From the NCBI RefSeq assembly GCF_009830105.1, contig NZ_WURB01000003.1, positions 1-64,000 on the forward strand: a stretch of 64,000 nt of DNA, given 5' to 3'. A model generated the notes under the pieces. That model ran no database searches, was not told where the DNA came from, and was given only the letters and a program-made list of their open reading frames with translations. The number at the start of each line of letters is the position of its first letter. Within the stretch, counting starts at the first letter, position 1. The stretch comes from Microvirga makkahensis (GTDB lineage Bacteria; Pseudomonadota; Alphaproteobacteria; Rhizobiales; Beijerinckiaceae). Position numbers and translations under genes: made by a program. Shown in pieces: positions 9,037 through 16,810 of this stretch.

Positions 9037-11622
9037 TCAGATGACGTAGAAGTCCGCGTAAGTGATCTTCAGGTTCTTGGTAAGCTGAGCGAACTTGACC
9101 GCAGCGCCTTTACCTGAGCCGTCGGCATCGTAATAGAGCGCCCCCGTCTTGCTGTCGTAGACGATGTAGTCGTTCTTGTCCTTCGCCTTGGCACCGATGG
9201 TGAAGAAATTCTTGCTCAGCGTCCCGGTCTTGGTCAGCTTTGAGAAGTACTTGTTCTCCAGACGGATCGTATCGTCCCGCACGCTGAAGTCGTTGATCGT
9301 GTCCACGTTGGAACGCCTGTTCAGGGCCGTGTCGAACACGAACGCGTCTTTGCCGGTGCCGCCCAGCAGTCGGTCGTTGCCTGAACCGCCCATCAGCGTA
9401 TCGTTGCCCGCACCGCCGCTCAGCGTGTCATACCCGCTTCCGCCGTTGATGATGTTCTTGTTGGTGTTGCCGCTGATGATGTTGCTCAGGCTGTTTCCAG
9501 TGAGATTCACGGAAGCCGAACCCGACGCCGTCATGTTCTCGATATTCGCTTCGAGCGTATGGCTCACAAAAGTTATGACCTTGTCCTTGGAACTTGCCTT
9601 GGAGGTCTCGACGACTTTGTCTCGCCTGTCGTCGACATAGAAGATATCGTTGGAAGATGTTCCGACGAGGGTGTCCGCGCCCGCGAAGCCACGCATCGTG
9701 TTGCCGAGCGTCCGGTAGACGCCGTTGCCACCGCTGGCGGGGGATGACAAGGAATCGGTGATCGACAGCCCCGCCATGATGTGGGCCGCGTCCACCACGC
9801 CGTTTACACCCGTGCGTGCCGTAAAGCCGATCGTGGTCTTCTGGCCGGCATAGAGCGATCCGTTCCAGCTGGCGTTGCTGAGGTCGTAGACGACGCCGTT
9901 GGACCAGCTGGCTTCGGCCGTCGTTGCCGCGCCCCAGATGCTTTCGATCTTGAACCGGCTCTTGAGAAAGACCTCCCAGGCATTGACGCTCTCACGGGCG
10001 GTGATCGTGATCTCAGCCTGGAAGCCGCCCCACCAGGTCTTCGTGACCTTGAGAGTCGCGCTGACTTTCTTGCCATCCATGGGGAGATTGTAGGAGGTCA
10101 GCACCGCGGGCAAATCAATCGCGTCCGCATCGTCTCCGAAGATCAGATCCCTGCCGCCCGCGCCGTAGAGTTTGTCCGAGCCGGCTCCACCGATGACGAC
10201 ATCATCGCCACCGTTGCCGAAACCGGTGTCGTCGCCCTCGCCGCCGATGATGGTGTCGATGGTGTTGCCGCCGTAAAGCGAATCGTTCCCGGAGCGGCCG
10301 TTGAGCCCGTTTATCCCTTCGTTGCCATAAAGCTTGTCGTGGCCCAATCCCCCGATGATCGTATCGCCGTCATTGCTGCCGTAGAGGAGGAGCGGTGCAG
10401 GAGCCGTTCCGGTATTGGGCGCAAATCCCGCGGAAGCGGTCGTGGCCGTGCCCTCGGCCAGGTCGATCGGATTGGCTTTCGCAAGCTCCAGAATCCTAGC
10501 GGAGGACAGGGTGCTGCCGTCGGCCAGGACGATGGCGACATCGTCATAGCTGGGTGCCGGGTAATCGTTGAAGAGGATCGCATCGCCGCCCTGGTCCAGG
10601 ATGATCGCGATCTTGTCGTGGTCTCCCGTGGGGATCCGGTTCTCGACGGAGCGAACAAGGGTGAAGGCGTGGATGTCGGCAAGGGTGTAGCCAGCCAGCT
10701 TGATCACGTCGCGACCCGGCTGGAAATCCCAGAGCAGGTCGACGCCGTCTCCCTTCTTGTAAAGAAAGGTGTCGTTGCCGTCGTTGCCGTACAGGTTGTC
10801 GCCCACTTTGACTCTCAGGCCGCCAACCCAGGTGAGGGCACCGTTGTCCCTTCCGCCGATGATCAGATCGTCGCCGCCTTCGCCCTGCATCTCGTCATCG
10901 CCCAGGCCGCCATAGATCGTATCGTTGCCATCGCCGCCCTCGATCAGATCGTCGTTCGACACGCCGGATTCTGGAGAGCCGGTCTCGGGTGGCTGAGGCG
11001 CGGGATCGTCGGCATGACCGCCATCGCCGGGGGATGCCGGCGGATTATCCGGGGGAGATGGAGGGTTGTCGCCGGGGCTGGTGGGCGTACCGCCAATGAT
11101 CTTCGGATCACCGGTCATCTGCCCAACGAGCTTCAGGCTGAGGTCCCGGCCTTCGCCGTTGTTGCTGACACTGGTCAGTCGGAGCCCGAAATGCTGCTGA
11201 AGCACAAATTCGAGGCCCAACGGCTCGGAAGCGCTCAAGGTGAAACTGGTCTCGCGGATGTCGTCCTTTCCGCTCCCCGATGTCCCGAACGCGATGCCGA
11301 CGTCGAACGGACCGGCGGACTTTCCGACTTCGCCTTCCATGGTGGCGTCCTTTTCGACGGTCATCACCCTGTCGGCACTGGAGACATAGGTCGTAACGTC
11401 GGGCCCGCTCACCTTCAGGCTCGAGAGCAGCGTCTCGTCCGATACGTGGAAGAAGAGGCCGCGAATATCCGCGATGTCGGCCACATCCGCAGAACTCGAG
11501 ATGACGTCGATCACCCTAACCCTGAAATTGAGGTTCCCTTCCGGGGTTTCCGTGACGGTGACGAGTGCGCCCGGCTCGCCGTTGATGAAGAGGTCGATTG
11601 CCCGAACTGACGTGGAGGACAT
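9037..11622 (-). CDS. Large RTX calcium-binding protein with internal CBM2-like domain
   Basis: An 861-residue protein. Residues 1-170 form a uncharacterised beta-rich domain. A Pro/Gly-rich linker (about 175-220) leads to RTX nonapeptides (GGDGNDTIYGGLGDDEM) near 235-265. More repeats lie near 425-500 (GGEGDDTGFGNGGDD). A module at about 512-615 looks like a family 2 carbohydrate-binding domain (VTKTWWGGFQAEITITA, SASWNGSLYAGQKTTIGF type pattern). The last repeats (GGSGYDTLSGGAGNDTLMGG) lie near 725-755, followed by the common C-terminal domain ending YADFYVI. RTX repeats bind calcium after secretion. There is no N-terminal signal, so type I secretion by a C-terminal signal is expected. The role is probably as an adhesin or polysaccharide-binding surface protein; no catalytic motif was seen. 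Confidence 0.87.
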   Translation of the reverse strand: MSSTSVRAIDLFINGEPGALVTVTETPEGNLNFRVRVIDVISSSADVADIADIRGLFFHVSDETLLSSLKVSGPDVTTYVSSADRVMTVEKDATMEGEVGKSAGPFDVGIAFGTSGSGKDDIRETSFTLSASEPLGLEFVLQQHFGLRLTSVSNNGEGRDLSLKLVGQMTGDPKIIGGTPTSPGDNPPSPPDNPPASPGDGGHADDPAPQPPETGSPESGVSNDDLIEGGDGNDTIYGGLGDDEMQGEGGDDLIIGGRDNGALTWVGGLRVKVGDNLYGNDGNDTFLYKKGDGVDLLWDFQPGRDVIKLAGYTLADIHAFTLVRSVENRIPTGDHDKIAIILDQGGDAILFNDYPAPSYDDVAIVLADGSTLSSARILELAKANPIDLAEGTATTASAGFAPNTGTAPAPLLLYGSNDGDTIIGGLGHDKLYGNEGINGLNGRSGNDSLYGGNTIDTIIGGEGDDTGFGNGGDDVVIGGAGSDKLYGAGGRDLIFGDDADAIDLPAVLTSYNLPMDGKKVSATLKVTKTWWGGFQAEITITARESVNAWEVFLKSRFKIESIWGAATTAEASWSNGVVYDLSNASWNGSLYAGQKTTIGFTARTGVNGVVDAAHIMAGLSITDSLSSPASGGNGVYRTLGNTMRGFAGADTLVGTSSNDIFYVDDRRDKVVETSKASSKDKVITFVSHTLEANIENMTASGSASVNLTGNSLSNIISGNTNKNIINGGSGYDTLSGGAGNDTLMGGSGNDRLLGGTGKDAFVFDTALNRRSNVDTINDFSVRDDTIRLENKYFSKLTKTGTLSKNFFTIGAKAKDKNDYIVYDSKTGALYYDADGSGKGAAVKFAQLTKNLKITYADFYVI

Positions 11623-11770
11623 TGGAGGCCTTGTTCTTATGGTGGCCCTACCAATGCTCCACTGAGGAAAATAGTCAAGCTAACAACAAACGTAAGATAA
11701 AGTCGTCGCCTTGTTGCATTGTATCGATTAGGACGTGGATTCCTTGCTCGTCTGGTGACCTGTCGACTGA

Positions 11771-12157
11771 CTACTTCTCATGCTCCCCTTTGTATGGGGG
11801 CGATGCCGCCCTGGTCTTGATGGCGCTGGCGATCAGGTTCAGTTCCCGTTGAACGCGATTCAGGCGCGAGAGGATCTCTCCATCCTCCATGACCGAGAGG
11901 TTCTGGAGGCGCTGCTCGGTCGGCGTCTGGTTGATATAGCGGCGGATTTCTTCCAGAGTCGTCGGACCGATGTTCGGAACCGTCAGCCATTGCGCGTCCG
12001 AGATGCTGGCGACTTCCCTGATCGTGGGACATCGGCCGTGGAACTCGGCGAGAACCGCACCTCGTACCCGTCCCGAGCACTTCTCGATAGGAAATGGATC
12101 GTCCAAACCCATCTCGCTTCCCCGATCCTCAACCTGTGAAGCATCGCCAGCTAGCAT
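11771..12157 (-). CDS. Small protein with RNA polymerase alpha-CTD-like helix-hairpin-helix
   Basis: A 128-residue soluble protein. Its middle (CPTIREVASISDAQWLTVPNI, then GPTTLEEIRRYI) matches the helix-hairpin-helix pattern of the RNA polymerase alpha C-terminal domain, in which a short helix before NIGxxTLxEI contacts DNA. The C-terminal third is a predicted amphipathic helix (ILSRLNRVQRELNLIASAI), suitable for oligomerisation. The ATG at 12157 has GGAAGG upstream; an internal ATG (MGLDDPF) with GGGGAAG is an alternative. It may be a small DNA-binding regulator. It stands alone upstream of the RTX gene on the same strand, about 150 bases away. Confidence 0.6.
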   Translation of the reverse strand: MLAGDASQVEDRGSEMGLDDPFPIEKCSGRVRGAVLAEFHGRCPTIREVASISDAQWLTVPNIGPTTLEEIRRYINQTPTEQRLQNLSVMEDGEILSRLNRVQRELNLIASAIKTRAASPPYKGEHEK

Positions 12158-12326
12158 CGGACCCTTCCGAACTTGGCCTTACAGGCTCACATGCGTATCT
12201 GTTGCATGTGGAAAAGAGCAGAGTTCCTTAGGTCGATACAAGGCGTGCTTGGGGGGTAGCCAAATCGGCTCGTGTGGCGAGTGTATGGCAAGCGGGCAAA
12301 ATTCGGGTCTGGAGATTGTGCATAAA

Positions 12327-13639
12327 TCAGGTTCGCATCGGTGCCTCCGACGATAGGCCGACTCGGCTCGTGGGCAACATGCGGCCGGTCTGCCGAGCGC
12401 GGATATGCCAGGAGAAGGCCTTTTCCAGCAGATGGAGAGTTTGCCCTTCGCGCTGAGTTGTGCGTTTCAGGTAATCGGCCGCGAGTTCGCGGTAGCTCGG
12501 GTGAACACGGTTTTGGATGATGGTTGGGGCGCGTCCTCGCGGCGTCAACCCGCTCAGATCGGCAAGGTCGATCTCGGTGGCGATTCCGTCCGCGTGGTAT
12601 TCGTTGTGGTCCATGTGGGGCACCATGGGAGCGATGAGAAACAAGGCGCCGTCATTGGCAAGCGCCTTCGTGACAAAGATTTCGAGATAGGCGTTGCGCG
12701 CGAAGTCAACCGAACCGCCGATGCCGGTCATCATATGGGTGCCGTTGACGTGGGTTGAGTTTACGTTCCCATGAATGTCGCACGCGAGCGCCGCGTTGAC
12801 GCCGATCACGCTGCGTCTGCGAATGACTTCGGGGTGGTTGCCGATCTCCTGAGGCCGCGGAAAGATCTTGTTCTCGCAGCTTCCCATGTGGGGGATCACG
12901 GGCTTCTGGCTCAAGGGTGATGGACGAGCCCGACGCAATGACGAGGCCTCACGGAACCGAACAGCTCGAACATGCTGTTCCCAAGCACTTCGCTGTGCAT
13001 CTTGGGATCGTGGAACGGAATGTGGATGAGCCCACGGAGCACCGCATTGGCAATGGAGCCGATACCCGCATGTTAGGGGCTGGTTGACGTCCCCATCCGT
13101 TCGCTCCGCAGCTCGCTCGGGAGAAACTCGATGAGATGGTCCGCAAGGGCGGTCGTGGCCGCATCAGGAGGGTTGATGGTCCCTGCGCCGTCGGATTTCC
13201 GTGTGATGTCGATCGCGGCGGTCTTGCTCGGATCTGCCGGAATGAACGGCATCCCGGGCCGGCTCTCCGGTGCCACGACCGGGATAGGCTCGCGAAACTG
13301 GCGGCGCGTCGGGATGTCGATCTCGTGCAGTCCATCGAGTTCGAGAGGCTGAGCCAGGTCGATCGCGACGATGACCTTCTCGGCGAGGATCGCGAAAGTC
13401 GCGCTGTTGCCGACGGAGGTCGCCGGCAACAGCGCGCGGTCTTCGGTGATCGCCGAGGCTTCGATGGCGAAGTCAAAGGGACCCAGCTGACGGGGACGAA
13501 GCATCCCCACCGTTTCGGAGAGATGCTGATCGATGAACATGACATCGCCCGTGTTGATGGCGGGGCGCAGGGTCGGATGGGCCCGTGTCAGCAGTTTGTC
13601 GTTGTCGTTGCCCGGAGACGCGCCCTCCACGAGAGCGGG
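12327..13639 (-). pseudogene. Decayed succinyl-CoA:acetate CoA-transferase / acetyl-CoA hydrolase
   Basis: Three minus-strand segments in different frames together match one protein of the acetyl-CoA hydrolase/transferase family. Segment one (13630-13073) contains PTLRPAINTGDVMFIDQHLS and LPATSVGNSATFAILAEKVIV, and ends in a stop at 13073. Segment two (about 13070-12950) continues with IGSIANAVLRGLIHIPF and, after a further shift, ASGSSITLEPEA. Segment three (about 12900-12327) has FPRPQEIGNHPEVIRR, HVNGTHMMTGIGGS and the family ending HLLEKAFSWH. The N-terminal third is missing upstream of about 13640. At least three frame breaks plus the truncation argue for a true pseudogene rather than one sequencing error. 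The intact enzyme swaps CoA between succinyl-CoA and acetate. Confidence 0.85.
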
Positions 13640-13686
13640 GCGAACTGGTAGAGCGCCGAAAGCAGGTCGGCTTCGATTTCGAGCAA

Positions 13687-13721
13687 CCCCTCTCCAAAGG
13701 GAGAGGACAAAGGGAGAGGAT
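13687..13721. repeat. Short GGGAGAGG direct/inverted repeat
   Basis: The sequence holds CCCTCTCC, then GGGAGAGG, then a second GGGAGAGG, so the first arm can pair with either copy. It lies at the decayed N-terminal end of the CoA-transferase remnant and upstream of the Na/Pi transporter. It resembles fragments of short intergenic palindromes common in Rhizobiales. The function is unknown. Confidence 0.5.
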
Positions 13722-13864
13722 TGCGCCTAGGTACCTGCGCTCCCCCGAAAAGGCAGGGAAATCTTCTCCGGCTAGCCATTATTAGCCGGCAACCTTATTG
13801 TCGTTCCGAAACAAGGGGACTAAGCAGAAGGTTTACTCCTTATCCGTCGAATGCTGAGGAATAG

Positions 13865-15508
13865 ATGTCCGCTACTACCGTCTTGATCCACCTTCTCGGT
13901 GAGATTGCCCTGCTTCTCTGGGGCATCAACATGGTCAACAGCGGGGTTCAGCGCGCTTTTGGCAGCGATCTGCGGTGGATTCTCGGCATCGGCCTGCGCA
14001 CGCGGCTGCGTGCCTTTCTGGCGGGCGTCGGTGTGACGACCGTGCTGCAGAGCAGCACGGCAACCGCCCTGATGGTGGCCTCCTTCACCGCCGGCGGGGC
14101 CGTTGGCATCGTTCCCGCGCTTGCCGTGATGCTGGGGGCCAATGTGGGCACGACTCTGATCGTGCAGGTGCTGTCCTTCGACATCACCCTGATCTTTCCC
14201 ATGCTGATTTTCTTCGGCTTCATGGCTTACAAGCGCGGCGGCTCGAGCCGGGTCAAGGATCTGGGGCGCGTCGCCATCGGTCTCGGCCTGATGCTCCTCT
14301 CGCTGCATCTGCTCGGCGAGACGATCCGGCCGATCGAATCCTCCGAAGTGCTCAAGAACGTCCTCGCGGTCATAGCGCCGGATCCGCTGATCCTGGTGCT
14401 CCTGTCCGGTTTGTTCGCCTGGATGGCACATTCCAGCGTTGCCGCCATGCTGTTCATCATGTCCCTGGCCACGGCAGGGGTCATCGATACTCATGCCGCG
14501 TTGGTGATGGTGCTCGGCGCCAACCTCGGCAGCTCCCTGAACCCGATGCTCGAAGGCCTCGGCGGCGACCCGGCGAAGTTCCGTGTGCCGTTCGGCAATC
14601 TTGCCATGCGCGTGATCGGCGGCGTCGCGGCGCTGCCGCTGATCGACCTCATTCTGGGCTACATGTCGATGTTCGAGCCCAATCCGGCTCGTATGGCGGC
14701 GAACTTCCACACGCTTTTCAATGTGGGCGTCGCTGCGATCTTCATCCTGCCGCTTCCGTGGATTGCGAAGCTCCTCACCAGGGCCTTCCCGGAGAAGCTC
14801 GTGGCCTCCGATCCCGGCACGCCGCAGTATCTCGACAAGGATGCCTTGGACACGCCCTCCGTTGCCCTCTCCAACGCGGCCCGCGAGGTTCTGCGGATGG
14901 CCGACACAATAGAGATCATGCTGCGCAGCTCGCAGGACCTGTTCCGCGAGGACGACATCAGCCGCGTGGCCGAGGTGAGCCGCACGGACGACGTGGTGGA
15001 CCGTCTCTACAGCGCGATACGCCGGTATCTCAGCTCCATCAATCACGAGGCCCTGAGCGAGACGGAGGCGAAGCGGCTGTCCGACATCCTCGCCTTCGCC
15101 ATCAACCTGGAGCACGTCGGCGACATCATCGACAAGAACCTGATGGAGCTGGCGGCCAAGCGCATCAAGAACCACCTGCGCCTGCCCAAGGACAGTCTCG
15201 ATGACATCACCGGCATGCACAACAAGCTGCTGGAACACCTGCAACTCGCCGCTTCGGTCCTCATGTTCCAGGATATCGGCTCCGCCCGACGCCTCGTGTC
15301 GGAAAAGGAACGCTTCCGTGACCTGGAGCGGACCTTCACCCAGAAGCAGCTGGATCAGATCCGCTCCGGGCGGACAATCGGTGACACCAGCGCTCTCCAG
15401 CTCGACATCGTGCGCGACCTGAAGCGCATCGAGGCTCACATCGCAGCGACCGGCCATTCGCTCCTCGAGCAGAGCGGCCAGCTCAAGCCGAGCCGCCTGT
15501 CGTCCTGA
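13865..15508 (+). CDS. Na+/phosphate cotransporter family protein with PhoU-like tail
   Basis: A 547-residue inner-membrane protein of the NptA/PNaS family. The signature QSSTAT lies at residues 62-67 (TTVLQSSTATALMVASF), and the inverted second repeat carries MAHSSVAAMLFIMSLATAG and GANLGSSLNPML. Eight or so membrane helices occupy residues 1-310. From about residue 345 the protein is soluble and helical (LSNAAREVLRMADTIEIML..., FAINLEHVGDIIDKNLME), matching the PhoU-like domain often fused to this transporter. It should carry phosphate with sodium. It is transcribed alone and convergent with the DUF1127 gene, whose stop is four bases away. Confidence 0.92.
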   Translation: MSATTVLIHLLGEIALLLWGINMVNSGVQRAFGSDLRWILGIGLRTRLRAFLAGVGVTTVLQSSTATALMVASFTAGGAVGIVPALAVMLGANVGTTLIVQVLSFDITLIFPMLIFFGFMAYKRGGSSRVKDLGRVAIGLGLMLLSLHLLGETIRPIESSEVLKNVLAVIAPDPLILVLLSGLFAWMAHSSVAAMLFIMSLATAGVIDTHAALVMVLGANLGSSLNPMLEGLGGDPAKFRVPFGNLAMRVIGGVAALPLIDLILGYMSMFEPNPARMAANFHTLFNVGVAAIFILPLPWIAKLLTRAFPEKLVASDPGTPQYLDKDALDTPSVALSNAAREVLRMADTIEIMLRSSQDLFREDDISRVAEVSRTDDVVDRLYSAIRRYLSSINHEALSETEAKRLSDILAFAINLEHVGDIIDKNLMELAAKRIKNHLRLPKDSLDDITGMHNKLLEHLQLAASVLMFQDIGSARRLVSEKERFRDLERTFTQKQLDQIRSGRTIGDTSALQLDIVRDLKRIEAHIAATGHSLLEQSGQLKPSRLSS

Positions 15509-15512
15509 CGCC

Positions 15513-15725
15513 TCACAGGCGCGTCTCATCTTTCAAGCTGCGCCAGTCCATGTAGCGGACCGGCTCGGGCAGGCCGATATCCCGCCTCTCGTGGTCCGAG
15601 AGGTGGTTCAGATCGGCGATCGGCTTCCGACGACGGCGCTGCAGGCGAGATAAGCACAGCCACGTCCGCAGACGCAGCCAAGCGCTCTCGACGCCGCGCA
15701 GGCGGCGGGCATCTTCGTACCTCAT
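15513..15725 (-). CDS. DUF1127 domain protein (70 aa)
   Basis: A small basic protein whose C-terminal half contains the DUF1127 core: RRRRKPIADLNHLSDHERRDIGL, shown here as a short arginine-rich stretch followed by LSDHERRDIGLPEP. The preferred start is the ATG at 15725 with GGTGA seven bases before it; longer in-frame starts exist. DUF1127 proteins of alphaproteobacteria are short Arg-rich proteins, several of which bind RNA or influence phosphate and central carbon metabolism (established for some Rhizobiales and Rhodobacterales members). It is divergent from the LysR regulator at 15854 and convergent with the phosphate transporter gene, so a phosphate link is possible but unproven. Confidence 0.8.
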   Translation of the reverse strand: MRYEDARRLRGVESAWLRLRTWLCLSRLQRRRRKPIADLNHLSDHERRDIGLPEPVRYMDWRSLKDETRL

Positions 15726-15853
15726 GACAATCACCGTAGCTGTGCTTCGGAGGCACCTCATGGCCTCGCTGATACGGAGAGACTGCTCCTGTACGCCCGC
15801 CTTGACAAAATGAAAGCCAAGGGGCTGGCATAAGGCAGCCTTATGGATCGCCC

Positions 15854-16789
15854 ATGTCGAACTCGCCTGCCAAACTTCCTCCGCTGAGCGCCGTACGGGC
15901 CTTCGAAGCTGCCGCACGGCATCAGAGTTTTACGCGTGCGGCGGAGGAACTCGGCATGACGCAGGCCGCGGTGAGCTACCAGATCAGGATGCTGGAGGAC
16001 CGCGTCGGCGCGCCGCTCTTCGTGCGCATGCCCCGGCAGGTCGTGCTGACGGCCAAGGGCAAGCAATTGGCCCCGGCCGTGACGGAGGCTTTCGATGCCC
16101 TGCGGGCCGCTTTCGCCGGCGTGGAGGAAACGGTGCAGTCGGTGCTGGCCATTACGACGCTCAGCACCTTCGTGTCCAACTGGCTTGTTCCCCGCCTGGG
16201 CCGCTTCCAGCATCTGTTTCCGACCATCGCGGTGCAGATCTCCGTCAGCCAAGAGGTGGTGGATCTCGGTCAGAGCGGGTTCGATCTGGCGATACGCAGC
16301 GGCGAAGGGAACTGGCCCGGACTCGCGGCCCACCTTCTCTTCCCGAACTTCTTCACTCCGGTCTGCAGCCCCGATCTGATCCGGGGCACGGATCTGAGGG
16401 AGCCGCAGGATCTGTTGAAATTTCCCATCATCTCGCCGGGGGATCCCTGGTGGAGGGATTGGTTCACGGCAGCAGGCCTGCCGGATGTCGACCTGTCCCG
16501 CCGCCTCGACAACTCTCTCGGAATTCAGCATTTGGAGGGGATGGCGGCCATCGCGGGGCAGGGATTTGCTCTGGTCAATCCCTATTTCTTCAGAGCCGAC
16601 CTCGCCGCGGGCCGGCTTGTCCAACCCTTCGATCTGATGGCCACGACAAGCCGTGGCTATTGGCTGGTCTATCTGAAAGCCCGACGCCGGTCTCCCAAGA
16701 TCGAGGCCTTCCGCGACTGGATTCTCAGTGAGGTCGCGGGAGACGCCGAGCAGGAGTCCTGGGCCCGCAAAATCGAAACCAGGGCCTGA
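15854..16789 (+). CDS. LysR-type transcriptional regulator (GcvA-like)
   Basis: A 311-residue LysR regulator. The winged helix-turn-helix is at about residues 8-67 (LSAVRAFEAAARHQSFTRAAEELGMTQAAVSYQI is the pattern, with the recognition helix at TQAAVSYQIRMLE). The effector domain follows from about residue 95 (LAITTLSTFVSNWLVPRL, DLAIRSGEGNWPGL, GMAAIAGQGFALV). The wording of the effector domain resembles the GcvA/AmpR subgroup. The start overlaps nothing and lies 128 bases from the divergent DUF1127 gene, the usual arrangement for a LysR regulator and its target. The ligand is not known. Confidence 0.9.
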   Translation: MSNSPAKLPPLSAVRAFEAAARHQSFTRAAEELGMTQAAVSYQIRMLEDRVGAPLFVRMPRQVVLTAKGKQLAPAVTEAFDALRAAFAGVEETVQSVLAITTLSTFVSNWLVPRLGRFQHLFPTIAVQISVSQEVVDLGQSGFDLAIRSGEGNWPGLAAHLLFPNFFTPVCSPDLIRGTDLREPQDLLKFPIISPGDPWWRDWFTAAGLPDVDLSRRLDNSLGIQHLEGMAAIAGQGFALVNPYFFRADLAAGRLVQPFDLMATTSRGYWLVYLKARRRSPKIEAFRDWILSEVAGDAEQESWARKIETRA

Positions 16790-16810
16790 GCCCTGGCTTC
16801 GGAAACGGTC

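Noticed and set aside
9781..11610. 609-codon plus-strand frame inside the RTX gene
   Set aside because: Antisense to regular RTX repeats, which produces long stop-free frames; no recognisable domain.
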